DNA of 64,000 bases, taken from Candidatus Poribacteria bacterium (GTDB lineage: Bacteria > Poribacteria > WGA-4E > WGA-3G). Below, piece after piece: positions 34,613-43,173 of the stretch (its first letter is position 1; each line of letters begins with the position of its first letter). The stretch covers positions 868,001 to 932,000 of the forward strand of contig OY282386.1 of NCBI GenBank assembly GCA_958295945.1, in the 5' to 3' direction. The notes under the pieces were generated by a model. The model made no database searches. It saw only the letters and a program-made list of their open reading frames with translations, and was not told where the DNA came from. The position numbers and the translations under genes are program-made.

Positions 34613-35590
34613 TTACGAAACACCAGTCGGTTGCACAACCCCATAAGGCAATCGTTCACCCTTTAACCCGGCAAACAAGTTTTCCATAGCCATCGTTGCC
34701 ATCTTCATTCTCGTTTGAATAGTCGCACTGCCAAGATGGGGTGCTATGAGTAAGTTCTCCAAATCAAGAAGAGGATGGTCGGTGTTAATCGGTTCGGGTT
34801 CGGTCACATCCAATGCAGCTCCCGCAATCTGTCCTTCCGAAAGTGCCTCATACAACGCATCATGGTCAATTACCGGACCTCTTGCAATATTGACAAGAAT
34901 TGCAGTAGGTTTCATCATTTCAAATTCTGCTTTACCAATCATCTGTGTAGTCTCTTCTGTTAAGGGGACATGAAGTGTTACAAAGTCGGAAACTTTGAGT
35001 AGATGTTCCATTTCTGCGTATTCAATGCCGAGTTCTTCCTCCCAATCATGTCTTCGTTCCCGTTTGTTGTAGAGTACTTTCATGTCAAATCCCAGAGCGC
35101 GTTTTGCAACTGCATAACCGATACGTCCCATACCAACAATACCAATCGTTGCATGATGCACATCATAACCCCAGAGGATATTCGGGTCGTAATAGTGCCA
35201 CTGTTTGTCAACCTGAACGTGGTTATAGGCAGGTACAACATTGCGAGCCACAGCAAGTAGGAGAGCCCATGTCATATCAGCTGTGGTGTCACTGAGAACA
35301 CCAGGTGTATGTCCAAGAGCAATTCCGCGTTTTCTGGCTGCATCTTCATCTACATGGTCATAACCAACACCGACAACAGACACCACCTTCAGGTTAAGGG
35401 ATGTGTCAAACATTTCTGCAGTAACGGGTTCATGTCCGTAAGTCATCAATCCATCCAAAGGAGGTATTCTTTCAGCGATAGGTGGTAGAATAGCACTCGT
35501 ATGCCACATATCAACATCACATTCCGATTGAATTTGGACGAGAACTGGTTCTGGAATAGGACGAGTGATAAAGATTTTGGGTTTTGCCAT
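34613..35590 (-). CDS. D-2-hydroxyacid dehydrogenase (glyoxylate/hydroxypyruvate reductase-like)
   Basis: 325 aa. NAD(P)-dependent reduction of a 2-keto acid to the D-2-hydroxyacid. NAD-binding GIVGMGRIGYAVAKRA (about 150-165), catalytic arginine in LVNIARGPVID, glutamate in DVTEPEPINTD and the histidine in APHLGSA are in order. The layout with DADVH-type loops and RERRHDWEEELG favours the glyoxylate/hydroxypyruvate reductase branch. It converges with larB. The ATG has GAGGAATA nearby (GAGG 10 bases ahead). Confidence 0.92.
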   Translation of the reverse strand: MAKPKIFITRPIPEPVLVQIQSECDVDMWHTSAILPPIAERIPPLDGLMTYGHEPVTAEMFDTSLNLKVVSVVGVGYDHVDEDAARKRGIALGHTPGVLSDTTADMTWALLLAVARNVVPAYNHVQVDKQWHYYDPNILWGYDVHHATIGIVGMGRIGYAVAKRALGFDMKVLYNKRERRHDWEEELGIEYAEMEHLLKVSDFVTLHVPLTEETTQMIGKAEFEMMKPTAILVNIARGPVIDHDALYEALSEGQIAGAALDVTEPEPINTDHPLLDLENLLIAPHLGSATIQTRMKMATMAMENLFAGLKGERLPYGVVQPTGVS

Positions 35591-35666
35591 TATATTCCTC
35601 TGCTTTAGGTAATACCAGAATTGTGTTGTTCAGGCACCCAAACATTTTTATATGAAAAGCAATATC

Positions 35667-37013
35667 CTAATTTCTGCGATAAAATATGCGAATTGGTGTG
35701 CCGTGGAAACCAAATGTACTTCGTAGACTATTGGTCAAATATGCAGTATATGGAGGACGTATTCTGTGCGTATTCCGTCCGAAAATCAGAAATGTAGGTG
35801 GCTGCGTTTCCACCTGTGTGATATATTTCAATGCTGGCCGTGTTCCCTTAACACGCGGAGGTGGATGTGAGGTGCGCAATTCTAATAACAAGTCATTCAG
35901 AGCAGGTGTTGGAATTCGAGTGCAATATTCGCGATGCACTTCAAGTGCCACATCAAGGATTTTTGTAACCCGCTGACCTGTAATAGCCGATACAAATATC
36001 TTCGGCACATAATCAAGTTGCGGCACTTGTGCAGATATCAACCTTATATATTCCCCATGAGTTGCATTGTCCTTCTCAACGAGATCCCATTTATTTAGAA
36101 CCAACACAGAAGCCTTTCCATTTCGCTCAATAAAACTCGCAATTGTCTTGTCTTGTTGTGCTAACTCTTGTGTAACATCTAAGACCAATGCTGCAATGTC
36201 ACTCTGTCTAATACTATTAATTGCACTTTTCACAGTCGCAGATTCCAAATCCTCTTTAATTGACGATTTGCGTCGCATTCCTGCTGTGTCAACAAGTTCA
36301 AAAGGGATGTTGTCATAAACAAATCTGATATTGACAGCGTCTCGTGTCGTACCGGGACGGTTATCAACAATCATACGTTCTTCACCGAGAAGAGAATTGA
36401 GGAGAGATGACTTACCAACGTTAGGTCGTCCAACGATTGAGATTTTGATTGGATCAGAGGAATCATCCGATGTATCAGCATTATCTGGCAATACTTCAAC
36501 AACTTGATCAAGGAGTTGATGTATACCGAGATTCTGAACGCAGGAGGTCAAAACCGGTTCATCCAATCCGAGTGAATAAAATTCTGCAGTTTCCATTCCA
36601 AGACGGACACTATCCGCTTTATTTCCAACGAGGAGAATCGGTTTTCCTGAAGAGCGTAGTTTTCCAGCTACAATGCTATCATGGGGCATTATTCCATCAC
36701 GAACATCAACGACAAATAGGACGAGTGCTGCCTCTGATAATGCTTGGTCAACCTGAACTTGCACGTTATCAATCAATGGGTCATCATGATCAACATCCAT
36801 GCCGCCAGTATCCACTATTTTAAATGGTGTGTCCTGCCATTTAACTTCTGCGTAGTTGCGATCCCGCGTTACACCTGGTGTATCGTTGACGACAGCAAAC
36901 TGCTTACGATGTTCAGAACTTGGTCGTGCATCTGCAGTAATCCGATTGAACAGTGAGGATTTTCCAACGTTGGGTCTTCCTACAATTGCGACAATTGGGA
37001 GTTGATTTGACAT
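35667..37013 (-). CDS. der: GTPase Der (EngA), 50S ribosome assembly
   Basis: 448 aa with two complete G domains in tandem, the hallmark of Der. First: [27 protein letters not shown] and GNKAD. Second: [36 protein letters not shown] and NKWD. The C-terminal KH-like domain ([20 protein letters not shown]) closes the protein. Der binds the 50S subunit during assembly. Its ATG overlaps the stop of the upstream AI-2E-type transporter by one base (TAATG), so the two are co-transcribed and coupled. Confidence 0.96.
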   Translation of the reverse strand: MSNQLPIVAIVGRPNVGKSSLFNRITADARPSSEHRKQFAVVNDTPGVTRDRNYAEVKWQDTPFKIVDTGGMDVDHDDPLIDNVQVQVDQALSEAALVLFVVDVRDGIMPHDSIVAGKLRSSGKPILLVGNKADSVRLGMETAEFYSLGLDEPVLTSCVQNLGIHQLLDQVVEVLPDNADTSDDSSDPIKISIVGRPNVGKSSLLNSLLGEERMIVDNRPGTTRDAVNIRFVYDNIPFELVDTAGMRRKSSIKEDLESATVKSAINSIRQSDIAALVLDVTQELAQQDKTIASFIERNGKASVLVLNKWDLVEKDNATHGEYIRLISAQVPQLDYVPKIFVSAITGQRVTKILDVALEVHREYCTRIPTPALNDLLLELRTSHPPPRVKGTRPALKYITQVETQPPTFLIFGRNTHRIRPPYTAYLTNSLRSTFGFHGTPIRIFYRRN

Positions 37014-39337
37014 TAAGATTGCTCCTGTGTAGGCATTGGGTCACCCCCATTAGCTGCAGCCTTTGATACTGTAAGGATTGATTTTATGACAACGATTATT
37101 GGAATAGCAAGCAACACACCCCAGAAACCGAGAATAGAAGCTCCAACGATAACTGAAAACATAATTAGCAATGGGTCGATATCAACTGCATTACTCATAA
37201 CATTTGGTGAAATGAGTGAGTTGTCAATTGTCTGAATTCCTAATATACCACCAAGTACTAACAAACATCGAAATAGGAAGGCGTAAGGGTCTGCGAATTC
37301 ACCTGCTGCAAGTCCCATTAACATTGCACTGTATGCAAATCCTCCTCCTATGAAGGGACCGAAGGTCGGTATGGCATTACAGAGACCAGCCATTAATCCA
37401 ACAAGCAATGCGAACGGAACACCGATAATATGATATATGATACAGGACAATATTGAGATTATGACAATAACTGTAAATTGCCCTTTGAGAAATTGGTGCA
37501 TATTCCTATCTATTTCCCTAAGATATGCCATTGCAGTTTCTCGGTGTTTTTCTGGTACTAAACCAATAAAACCGCGAGTGTATTTGTTAAATCCTTGACT
37601 TGCATAGACAAACACGATAAATGCCAAAAAGAGAGTAGCAATGAAACCGCCAAACTGAAATGCAATTGACCCTACTAATCCAGATATCCACCGCACAAAA
37701 GCACCACCACTTGCTGTCCATCCGGGTATCTTCTCTGTAATGTAGTCCTGAAACTGCATCACGATTTCAGAATCTTTGTATTCAAATATACCACTCGTTT
37801 TTTCAAGAACCCTATTCCAGGTCTCTGATTTTTTGGAATAATGTATAACTGCATCATTTCCTGCATATAATCCAGACTTTGAAGTAGCCAATAAAGTGAT
37901 TGATTGTGGTAAACGTGCAGAATCTTGCCCATCATCCCATATGCCAGTTTCAGACCATTCCCATACCCCATTATTAGTCCCTGCAACGAGTTCTTTTTTC
38001 TGATTATCGGTTGCTACAATCACCTTAATTAATGGTATCTTATCTGATCCAAAACTTATTTGTTCCCACTTATCTGAAGGTTTTGCCAGTTTGTATACAA
38101 CAGTTATCTTATTACTTTGCTGATCAATGTCCTCAACAGCAATAAACATAGGTATATCTTTGCGTGGTAGCGATTTTGGTATGTCTTCTCGTTCAATTTC
38201 ATACTTTTCTATAGATGTAATATGGATTATAGACTGATTATTAAATGGTGCTGACTTATCTTCGATCCACTTTTCCTCAGAATTTTCACTATAAAATAAA
38301 CCGTTTGCTGTACCTACATAAATCAAATCTGAATTCCAAGACGGAGTGTTGATGGCTTTGACAGGACGGGTATCAAAAAATTCTGTATCTATTTTTTTCC
38401 ATACGAATTTGTTTGACAATGCAACTGCTGAATTTTCTCTTTTTCCTATCAACACATGCCATATTTTCTTCATAAAACCAATCAACCCATGCCATATTTT
38501 TTTCATAAAACCAATACGCGGAGATGATTCTGTTGTTTCAGTTGATTCACTCAATTCATCTGTCTTTCCTGTTACCACCATTATAATATCTTTATCACAT
38601 CTATAAACACCAGAATCTGTTCCAGCATAGATATAGTCATTATTTACGGAGATTGCATTAATTCTCTTTCCAACTATTTCGCCATTTGTTATTCCTATTC
38701 TTTTTGGTTTTTCACTTGAAACTGGTTCCTTGTCAAGTTGATAAATATAGATGCCGTGATCTGTTGCCAGGTATAGTGTTTTGTCTTCGCCTGTTTCATC
38801 GTATACTATGTCAACAAATTCTTCACCATTAACGAAAGGAATTAGAGTTTCATGGAAATATTTTTGTAAACCCTTTGCCATTTGGTTCAATTGATTACCG
38901 ACTGCTATTCCAGTGAATATTATTACACTAGTACAAACAACTACTATCAGAACAGTTGCGATGACTCGCTGATAATATTTCTTGAAGGGAAGTGCACGCC
39001 ACAGAAACCTAAAAAGATATGCAAATCCGAAACCGAGAATAAACGGCATGAATACACCAAGCATCCTGACAAATATCCATAGACCAATCATGATAATCTC
39101 AAGATGCACGACAAATTTTATCCCAACATATCGGTAGATACGGACAAGCAGCACAATCAGTGCTATGGGTACAAGCGGATGTAGTAGAAGGATCCGATTG
39201 CCATCTCCATCCGTGCTACCACCATGGTAGTAAGCAAATGCTATCCAGAATGCAGCAAGTGCAACACTGATTATTGCAAGTGCGGACTCTCCAGTAATCC
39301 CAGTTTGTCGTTGAGTTGTTTCTTCTTTGGTGTTCAT
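37013..39337 (-). CDS. AI-2E-family transporter with propeller-like insert
   Basis: 774 aa from the ATG at 39335-39337 (the longer TTG form has no support). The membrane part is split in two. Helices in residues 15-155 (IISVALAAFWIAFAYYH to VLIVVVCTSVIIFTGIAVGN) and 525-765 (GTLFLAFIVFVYASQGF-like start, FTVIVIISILSCIIYHIIG, MAGLCNAIPTFGPFIGGG) together form the AI-2E/UPF0118 exporter fold. Between them about 350 residues look like a beta-propeller of short repeats (LYLATDHGIYIYQLDK, YIYAGTDSGVYRC, LIYVGTANGLFYSEN, LVAGTNNGVWEWSE, GLYAGNDAVIHYS). That part should be outside the cytoplasmic membrane. An unusual fusion; translationally coupled to der. Confidence 0.85.
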   Translation of the reverse strand: MNTKEETTQRQTGITGESALAIISVALAAFWIAFAYYHGGSTDGDGNRILLLHPLVPIALIVLLVRIYRYVGIKFVVHLEIIMIGLWIFVRMLGVFMPFILGFGFAYLFRFLWRALPFKKYYQRVIATVLIVVVCTSVIIFTGIAVGNQLNQMAKGLQKYFHETLIPFVNGEEFVDIVYDETGEDKTLYLATDHGIYIYQLDKEPVSSEKPKRIGITNGEIVGKRINAISVNNDYIYAGTDSGVYRCDKDIIMVVTGKTDELSESTETTESSPRIGFMKKIWHGLIGFMKKIWHVLIGKRENSAVALSNKFVWKKIDTEFFDTRPVKAINTPSWNSDLIYVGTANGLFYSENSEEKWIEDKSAPFNNQSIIHITSIEKYEIEREDIPKSLPRKDIPMFIAVEDIDQQSNKITVVYKLAKPSDKWEQISFGSDKIPLIKVIVATDNQKKELVAGTNNGVWEWSETGIWDDGQDSARLPQSITLLATSKSGLYAGNDAVIHYSKKSETWNRVLEKTSGIFEYKDSEIVMQFQDYITEKIPGWTASGGAFVRWISGLVGSIAFQFGGFIATLFLAFIVFVYASQGFNKYTRGFIGLVPEKHRETAMAYLREIDRNMHQFLKGQFTVIVIISILSCIIYHIIGVPFALLVGLMAGLCNAIPTFGPFIGGGFAYSAMLMGLAAGEFADPYAFLFRCLLVLGGILGIQTIDNSLISPNVMSNAVDIDPLLIMFSVIVGASILGFWGVLLAIPIIVVIKSILTVSKAAANGGDPMPTQEQS
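38448..38513 (-). repeat. 33-bp tandem duplication inside the transporter gene
   Basis: Two nearly identical 33-bp copies (38448-38480, 38481-38513) encode the 11-residue unit IGFMKKIWHGL and IGFMKKIWHVL in frame, in a linker within the propeller-like insert. It is a recent duplication that adds two short basic/hydrophobic units. Confidence 0.7.
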
Positions 39338-39456
39338 TGTACTATAAGTAACGATAATATCTTCCTTGAAGATGCATTTTGAAATATAATATTCCTTAAA
39401 TACACCTAACAAGGAAGACTAAACTATCACATGAATTAGTTGATTGAAAAGGTTCA

Positions 39457-41049
39457 CTATGTCGCTGGCACTTCAGCAGTTTCACCAGATTCATAAGTTT
39501 CGATGATACCTGCACCAACGCTATCACCCCAAACATTGACAGTTGTGCGGAATCTATCAAGAAGCCAATCGATTGAAAGTATCAAAGCAACACCTTCAAT
39601 TGGCAGATCCACAGCCTTTAGGACGATAACCATCGTAACGAGACCTGCTTCAGGTATTCCTGCAGCACCTATTGCCGCGAGTGTAGCAGTTAGGACGATT
39701 ATGAGTTGCTCTGCTGGTCCCATTGTAATTCCATACACTTGTGCGATGAACATAACAGCAACAGCCTCATAGAGTGCTGTACCGTCCATATTGATGGTAG
39801 CCCCTAACGGCAACACGAAACTTGCTGTTCGGTTAGAGATACCGTTCTGTTCTTCAACATTCTCCATTGTTAGAGGTAACGTTGCACTTGAACTAGCAGT
39901 AGAGAAGGCATTGAGTAATGCTGTCCCCATGCCTTGTGCATATCCAATTGGGTTCCGTCGTCCAAAAATGAATAGTAATGTCGGTAGCACAACAATTCCA
40001 TGGAATCCAAGTGCTATTACCACTGTCATACTGTATTTACCGACTGCTGCTAATTCTGGTAGAAATTCAGCGAAGCCTCCTGCTTCACCTATTCTACCTG
40101 CAATTAATCCGAAGATACCTACAGGTGCAATGATCATTATCCAGTTTACAATCTGCATCACAGCTTCATTAAATGCATTAAAAATAGCGATTGCTGGTTT
40201 TCCCACATCCCCAATCACAGACAAAGCAGCACCAATAAACAGTGAAAAAAAGATAAGTGGCAAAATATCCATATTCGCCATCGCCATAAAGATGTTTGAT
40301 GGAATCATGCCCTGTTTTCCTGTCTCTGAATTACCCAAGAAAACTTCCAAAAGGGTCTGTCCCATCGTCCTATCTTCTTTCCCTTTTACTTCTGAAACTT
40401 TAGGTAAGGCAATATCAACACCTATCCCTGACTGTTCAACTTTCAGATCGGTAAATTGGTTTTCTGCAATCATCAAAGTCTTGCCACTCTCAGTTATGAT
40501 GTAGTCAATCTCACCAGACAAGTCTTGCCAATTTGCTACAGTCACCTGATTGCCTTCAACAGAATCTATGTCCCCTACCAAATTTTGGTCAACAAGCGTG
40601 ATTATAAATTTGTTGGTATAACCTTCTTTAATTTGATCCTCTTGCAATGTAACGGTTAAGTTATTCTCACCACTCAATGTGTAAGTTAGTTGAGGATATT
40701 TGTCACCTTCTTCTGATAGATCTATACCTTTTCCTGGCATGATGATATTGACGAGAATCATCCCAATAATCACAGAAATGGCAGTCGTTGCCATATAATA
40801 AAGGACGGTGCGTCCTCCAATAGAACCGAGATTGCGGATATCGCCAAGGTTCGTAATCCCAACGACCATTGAGAATATCACAAGGGGTACAACAACCATC
40901 TTCAGTAAGGTTAGGAAAATATCCCCCAATATATGCGTATGTTTTGCAAACCCTGGCAAGAACCCTCCGATAAGTGCACCGACAACGATAGCGATGATTA
41001 TGCCAATGAGTAGACCAAAATTGCTTTCTGAATTGCCGTTATTATTCAT
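39457..41049 (-). CDS. Dicarboxylate/amino acid:cation symporter (GltP/DctA family) with loop insert
   Basis: 530 aa from the ATG at 41047-41049, which has AAAGGA about 9 bases upstream (a TTG-type start at 41085 is not supported). It is a DAACS symporter that imports glutamate, aspartate or C4-dicarboxylates with Na+ or H+. Signatures include VVVPLVIFSMVVGITNLGD, the serine-rich re-entrant loop TALLNAFSTASSSATLPLT, NRTASFVLPLGATINMDGTA and the ending DRFRTTVNVWGDSVG. Usual length is about 420 aa; the extra 110 or so residues (about 115-230) form a soluble, strand-rich loop between early helices. It is a stand-alone gene. Confidence 0.9.
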   Translation of the reverse strand: MNNNGNSESNFGLLIGIIIAIVVGALIGGFLPGFAKHTHILGDIFLTLLKMVVVPLVIFSMVVGITNLGDIRNLGSIGGRTVLYYMATTAISVIIGMILVNIIMPGKGIDLSEEGDKYPQLTYTLSGENNLTVTLQEDQIKEGYTNKFIITLVDQNLVGDIDSVEGNQVTVANWQDLSGEIDYIITESGKTLMIAENQFTDLKVEQSGIGVDIALPKVSEVKGKEDRTMGQTLLEVFLGNSETGKQGMIPSNIFMAMANMDILPLIFFSLFIGAALSVIGDVGKPAIAIFNAFNEAVMQIVNWIMIIAPVGIFGLIAGRIGEAGGFAEFLPELAAVGKYSMTVVIALGFHGIVVLPTLLFIFGRRNPIGYAQGMGTALLNAFSTASSSATLPLTMENVEEQNGISNRTASFVLPLGATINMDGTALYEAVAVMFIAQVYGITMGPAEQLIIVLTATLAAIGAAGIPEAGLVTMVIVLKAVDLPIEGVALILSIDWLLDRFRTTVNVWGDSVGAGIIETYESGETAEVPAT

Positions 41050-41143
41050 AATTAATTTCCTTTCGTTAGATGTATTTCTCCCCATTTTGATTTTAAACAG
41101 AATTGATGAAGTGAATAATAGATCAACAGATGTTCACGCTCTC

Positions 41144-43153
41144 TTATGTATCAACGTCCACGCGAATTGACAATTCTTCCAATTGCTCTTCAGAAACATT
41201 AGATGGTGCATGTGTTAGCAGACACAATCCTTGTTGAGATTTGGGAAATGCTATCACTTCACGTATGTTTTCCTCATTTCGCATCAACATAATCATTCGA
41301 TCAAGGCCTGGTGCTATTCCTGCATGCGGTGGTGTCCCATATTCCAAAGCATCTATGAAGTACCCAAATCTACTTTCAACTTCTTCAGGCTTGATCTTTA
41401 GAATGTCAAATATTTTCTGTTGTACATCCCAATTGTGTATTCTGACACTACCACTACAGATTTCAGAACCATTGCACACCAAATCATAATGTTGACTTTG
41501 TACCTTGCTTGGATCAGAATCTAAGAGTGGTAAGGTATCCTCAGTTGCACCAGTAAATAGATGATGGAAAGGTTCATACCGATTTTCCTCTTCGTTCCAT
41601 TCAAACAGTGGGTAATCCACAATCCACAGGAAGTTGTATTTGCTTTCGTCAATTAAGTCAAGTTTGCGACCAAGATGAAGACGAAGATTTCCAAGTGCAT
41701 CAGCAACGACTTTCGGACGATCGGCAACAAAAAACATGATGTCCCCTGTTTTTGCATCCATCCGTTCTTGTGCGGTTTCAAGCTGACCTGGTTTGAAAAA
41801 CTTCACAATACCAGACGAGAATCCCTCTGATGTAACCTTGACCCATGCCAAGCCTTTTGCGCGATAAGTCCCAACGAACTTAGTCAGATCATCAATGTCC
41901 TTCCGGGAAAAATATGCACCACCGGGAACAGCAATCCCTTTCACCTGTCCATCAGAAGCAAGTGCTCTGGTGAATACCTGAAAATCACAATCCTCCATAG
42001 CATCAGAAAGGTCTGTCAACTCCATACCAAAACGTGTATCGGGTTTGTCATTCCCAAATCGTGCCATAGATTCGTAATACGGCAGACGAAGAAATGGGGT
42101 TTCGACTGGAATATCACCTGCTTCCTCAAATATACGTTTCATCAAACCTTCAGTGACTTCTAACACATCATCTACCCGAGCGAAAGACATCTCTATATCC
42201 AGTTGTGTAAATTCAAGTTGTCTATCCGCACGTGTATCCTCATCTCGGAAACAGCGAGCAATCTGAAAATATCGGTCAACACCACTCATCATCAGAATCT
42301 GTTTAAATTGCTGAGGTGATTGTGGGAGTGCATAGAATTTACCCGGATTATATCTACTTGGCACAAGTACGTCGCGCGCACCTTCAGGTGTGCTATTCAT
42401 AAGTATCGGAGTTTCTATTTCAAGGAATCCCTGCTCATTCATATAGTTACGTGCAGCAAGTGCAGCTTTATGACGCATTTCAAGTGTTTTCTGCATGACA
42501 GGTCGTCGCAAATCAACGAACCGATACCGCATGCGTATATCTTCTGCCACCTCAATATCATCTTCCACTGGAAATGGTGGAGTTTTTGCAGTATTCAGGA
42601 TGCTTAGCAAATCAACTGCAACTTCTATCTCACCCGTATCCAACTCTGGATTGACAGTGCCTTGATATACATTCAATCCATCTTCTTCTTGTATAATGTC
42701 ATAACTCCGATTGTTTTCAATGTCAGTGAGAAGCCAATGTGTGCCATATTCACGTTCACCAATACTTATTTCGTCAGAAAGTGTATATTTACTGTCTGAA
42801 TCTGAAAAAAGAGATTTGAATTCAGAGGATAATGAATTATCTTCGGTAAGTTCTGCTTGATATGATGCATCTGCCTTGAAAAGAAGTTCACCTGGTGCAC
42901 GTTCACGGACTACACCACTGACGTTAAGGACATATTCACTTCGGACAGTATCTGCAATTGCATGTGCGTTTTCATCTATCTGCGGGTCAAAAACTACTTG
43001 AGTAATCCCGGTCCTATCACGCAAATCAATGAAAATCACGCCGCCGTGATCACGACGGCGTCTCACCCATCCGTTAAGGTGTGTAGTTGATCCTGCATCG
43101 GAAAGACGTAAATCACCACAAAAATGTGTCCGTTTGAGAGAAGATTGGGACAT
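41144..43153 (-). CDS. aspS: Aspartate--tRNA ligase with extra N-terminal insert
   Basis: 669 aa class IIb synthetase that charges tRNA-Asp. The OB-fold anticodon domain (HLNGWVRRRRDHGGVIFIDL), flipping region, QSPQQFKQILMMSGVDRYF, CFRDEDTRADRQLEFTQLDI and the C-terminal motif 3 GIAPGLDRMIMLM are all normal, including the bacterial GAD insertion. About 76 residues (89-164) are inserted between VVRERAPG and GTVNPELDTGEIEV, which are adjacent in ordinary AspRS. The insert begins ELLFKADASYQ and contains YGTHWLLTDIENNRSYDIIQ, a compact strand-rich pattern. The rest of the enzyme looks active. Confidence 0.95.
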   Translation of the reverse strand: MSQSSLKRTHFCGDLRLSDAGSTTHLNGWVRRRRDHGGVIFIDLRDRTGITQVVFDPQIDENAHAIADTVRSEYVLNVSGVVRERAPGELLFKADASYQAELTEDNSLSSEFKSLFSDSDSKYTLSDEISIGEREYGTHWLLTDIENNRSYDIIQEEDGLNVYQGTVNPELDTGEIEVAVDLLSILNTAKTPPFPVEDDIEVAEDIRMRYRFVDLRRPVMQKTLEMRHKAALAARNYMNEQGFLEIETPILMNSTPEGARDVLVPSRYNPGKFYALPQSPQQFKQILMMSGVDRYFQIARCFRDEDTRADRQLEFTQLDIEMSFARVDDVLEVTEGLMKRIFEEAGDIPVETPFLRLPYYESMARFGNDKPDTRFGMELTDLSDAMEDCDFQVFTRALASDGQVKGIAVPGGAYFSRKDIDDLTKFVGTYRAKGLAWVKVTSEGFSSGIVKFFKPGQLETAQERMDAKTGDIMFFVADRPKVVADALGNLRLHLGRKLDLIDESKYNFLWIVDYPLFEWNEEENRYEPFHHLFTGATEDTLPLLDSDPSKVQSQHYDLVCNGSEICSGSVRIHNWDVQQKIFDILKIKPEEVESRFGYFIDALEYGTPPHAGIAPGLDRMIMLMRNEENIREVIAFPKSQQGLCLLTHAPSNVSEEQLEELSIRVDVDT

Positions 43154-43173
43154 AATTGGTCTTTTTATTCCTC

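Noticed and set aside
39503-40504. Long plus-strand frames opposite the GltP-like symporter
   Set aside because: Antisense of a well-supported transporter; no start signals and low-complexity composition.
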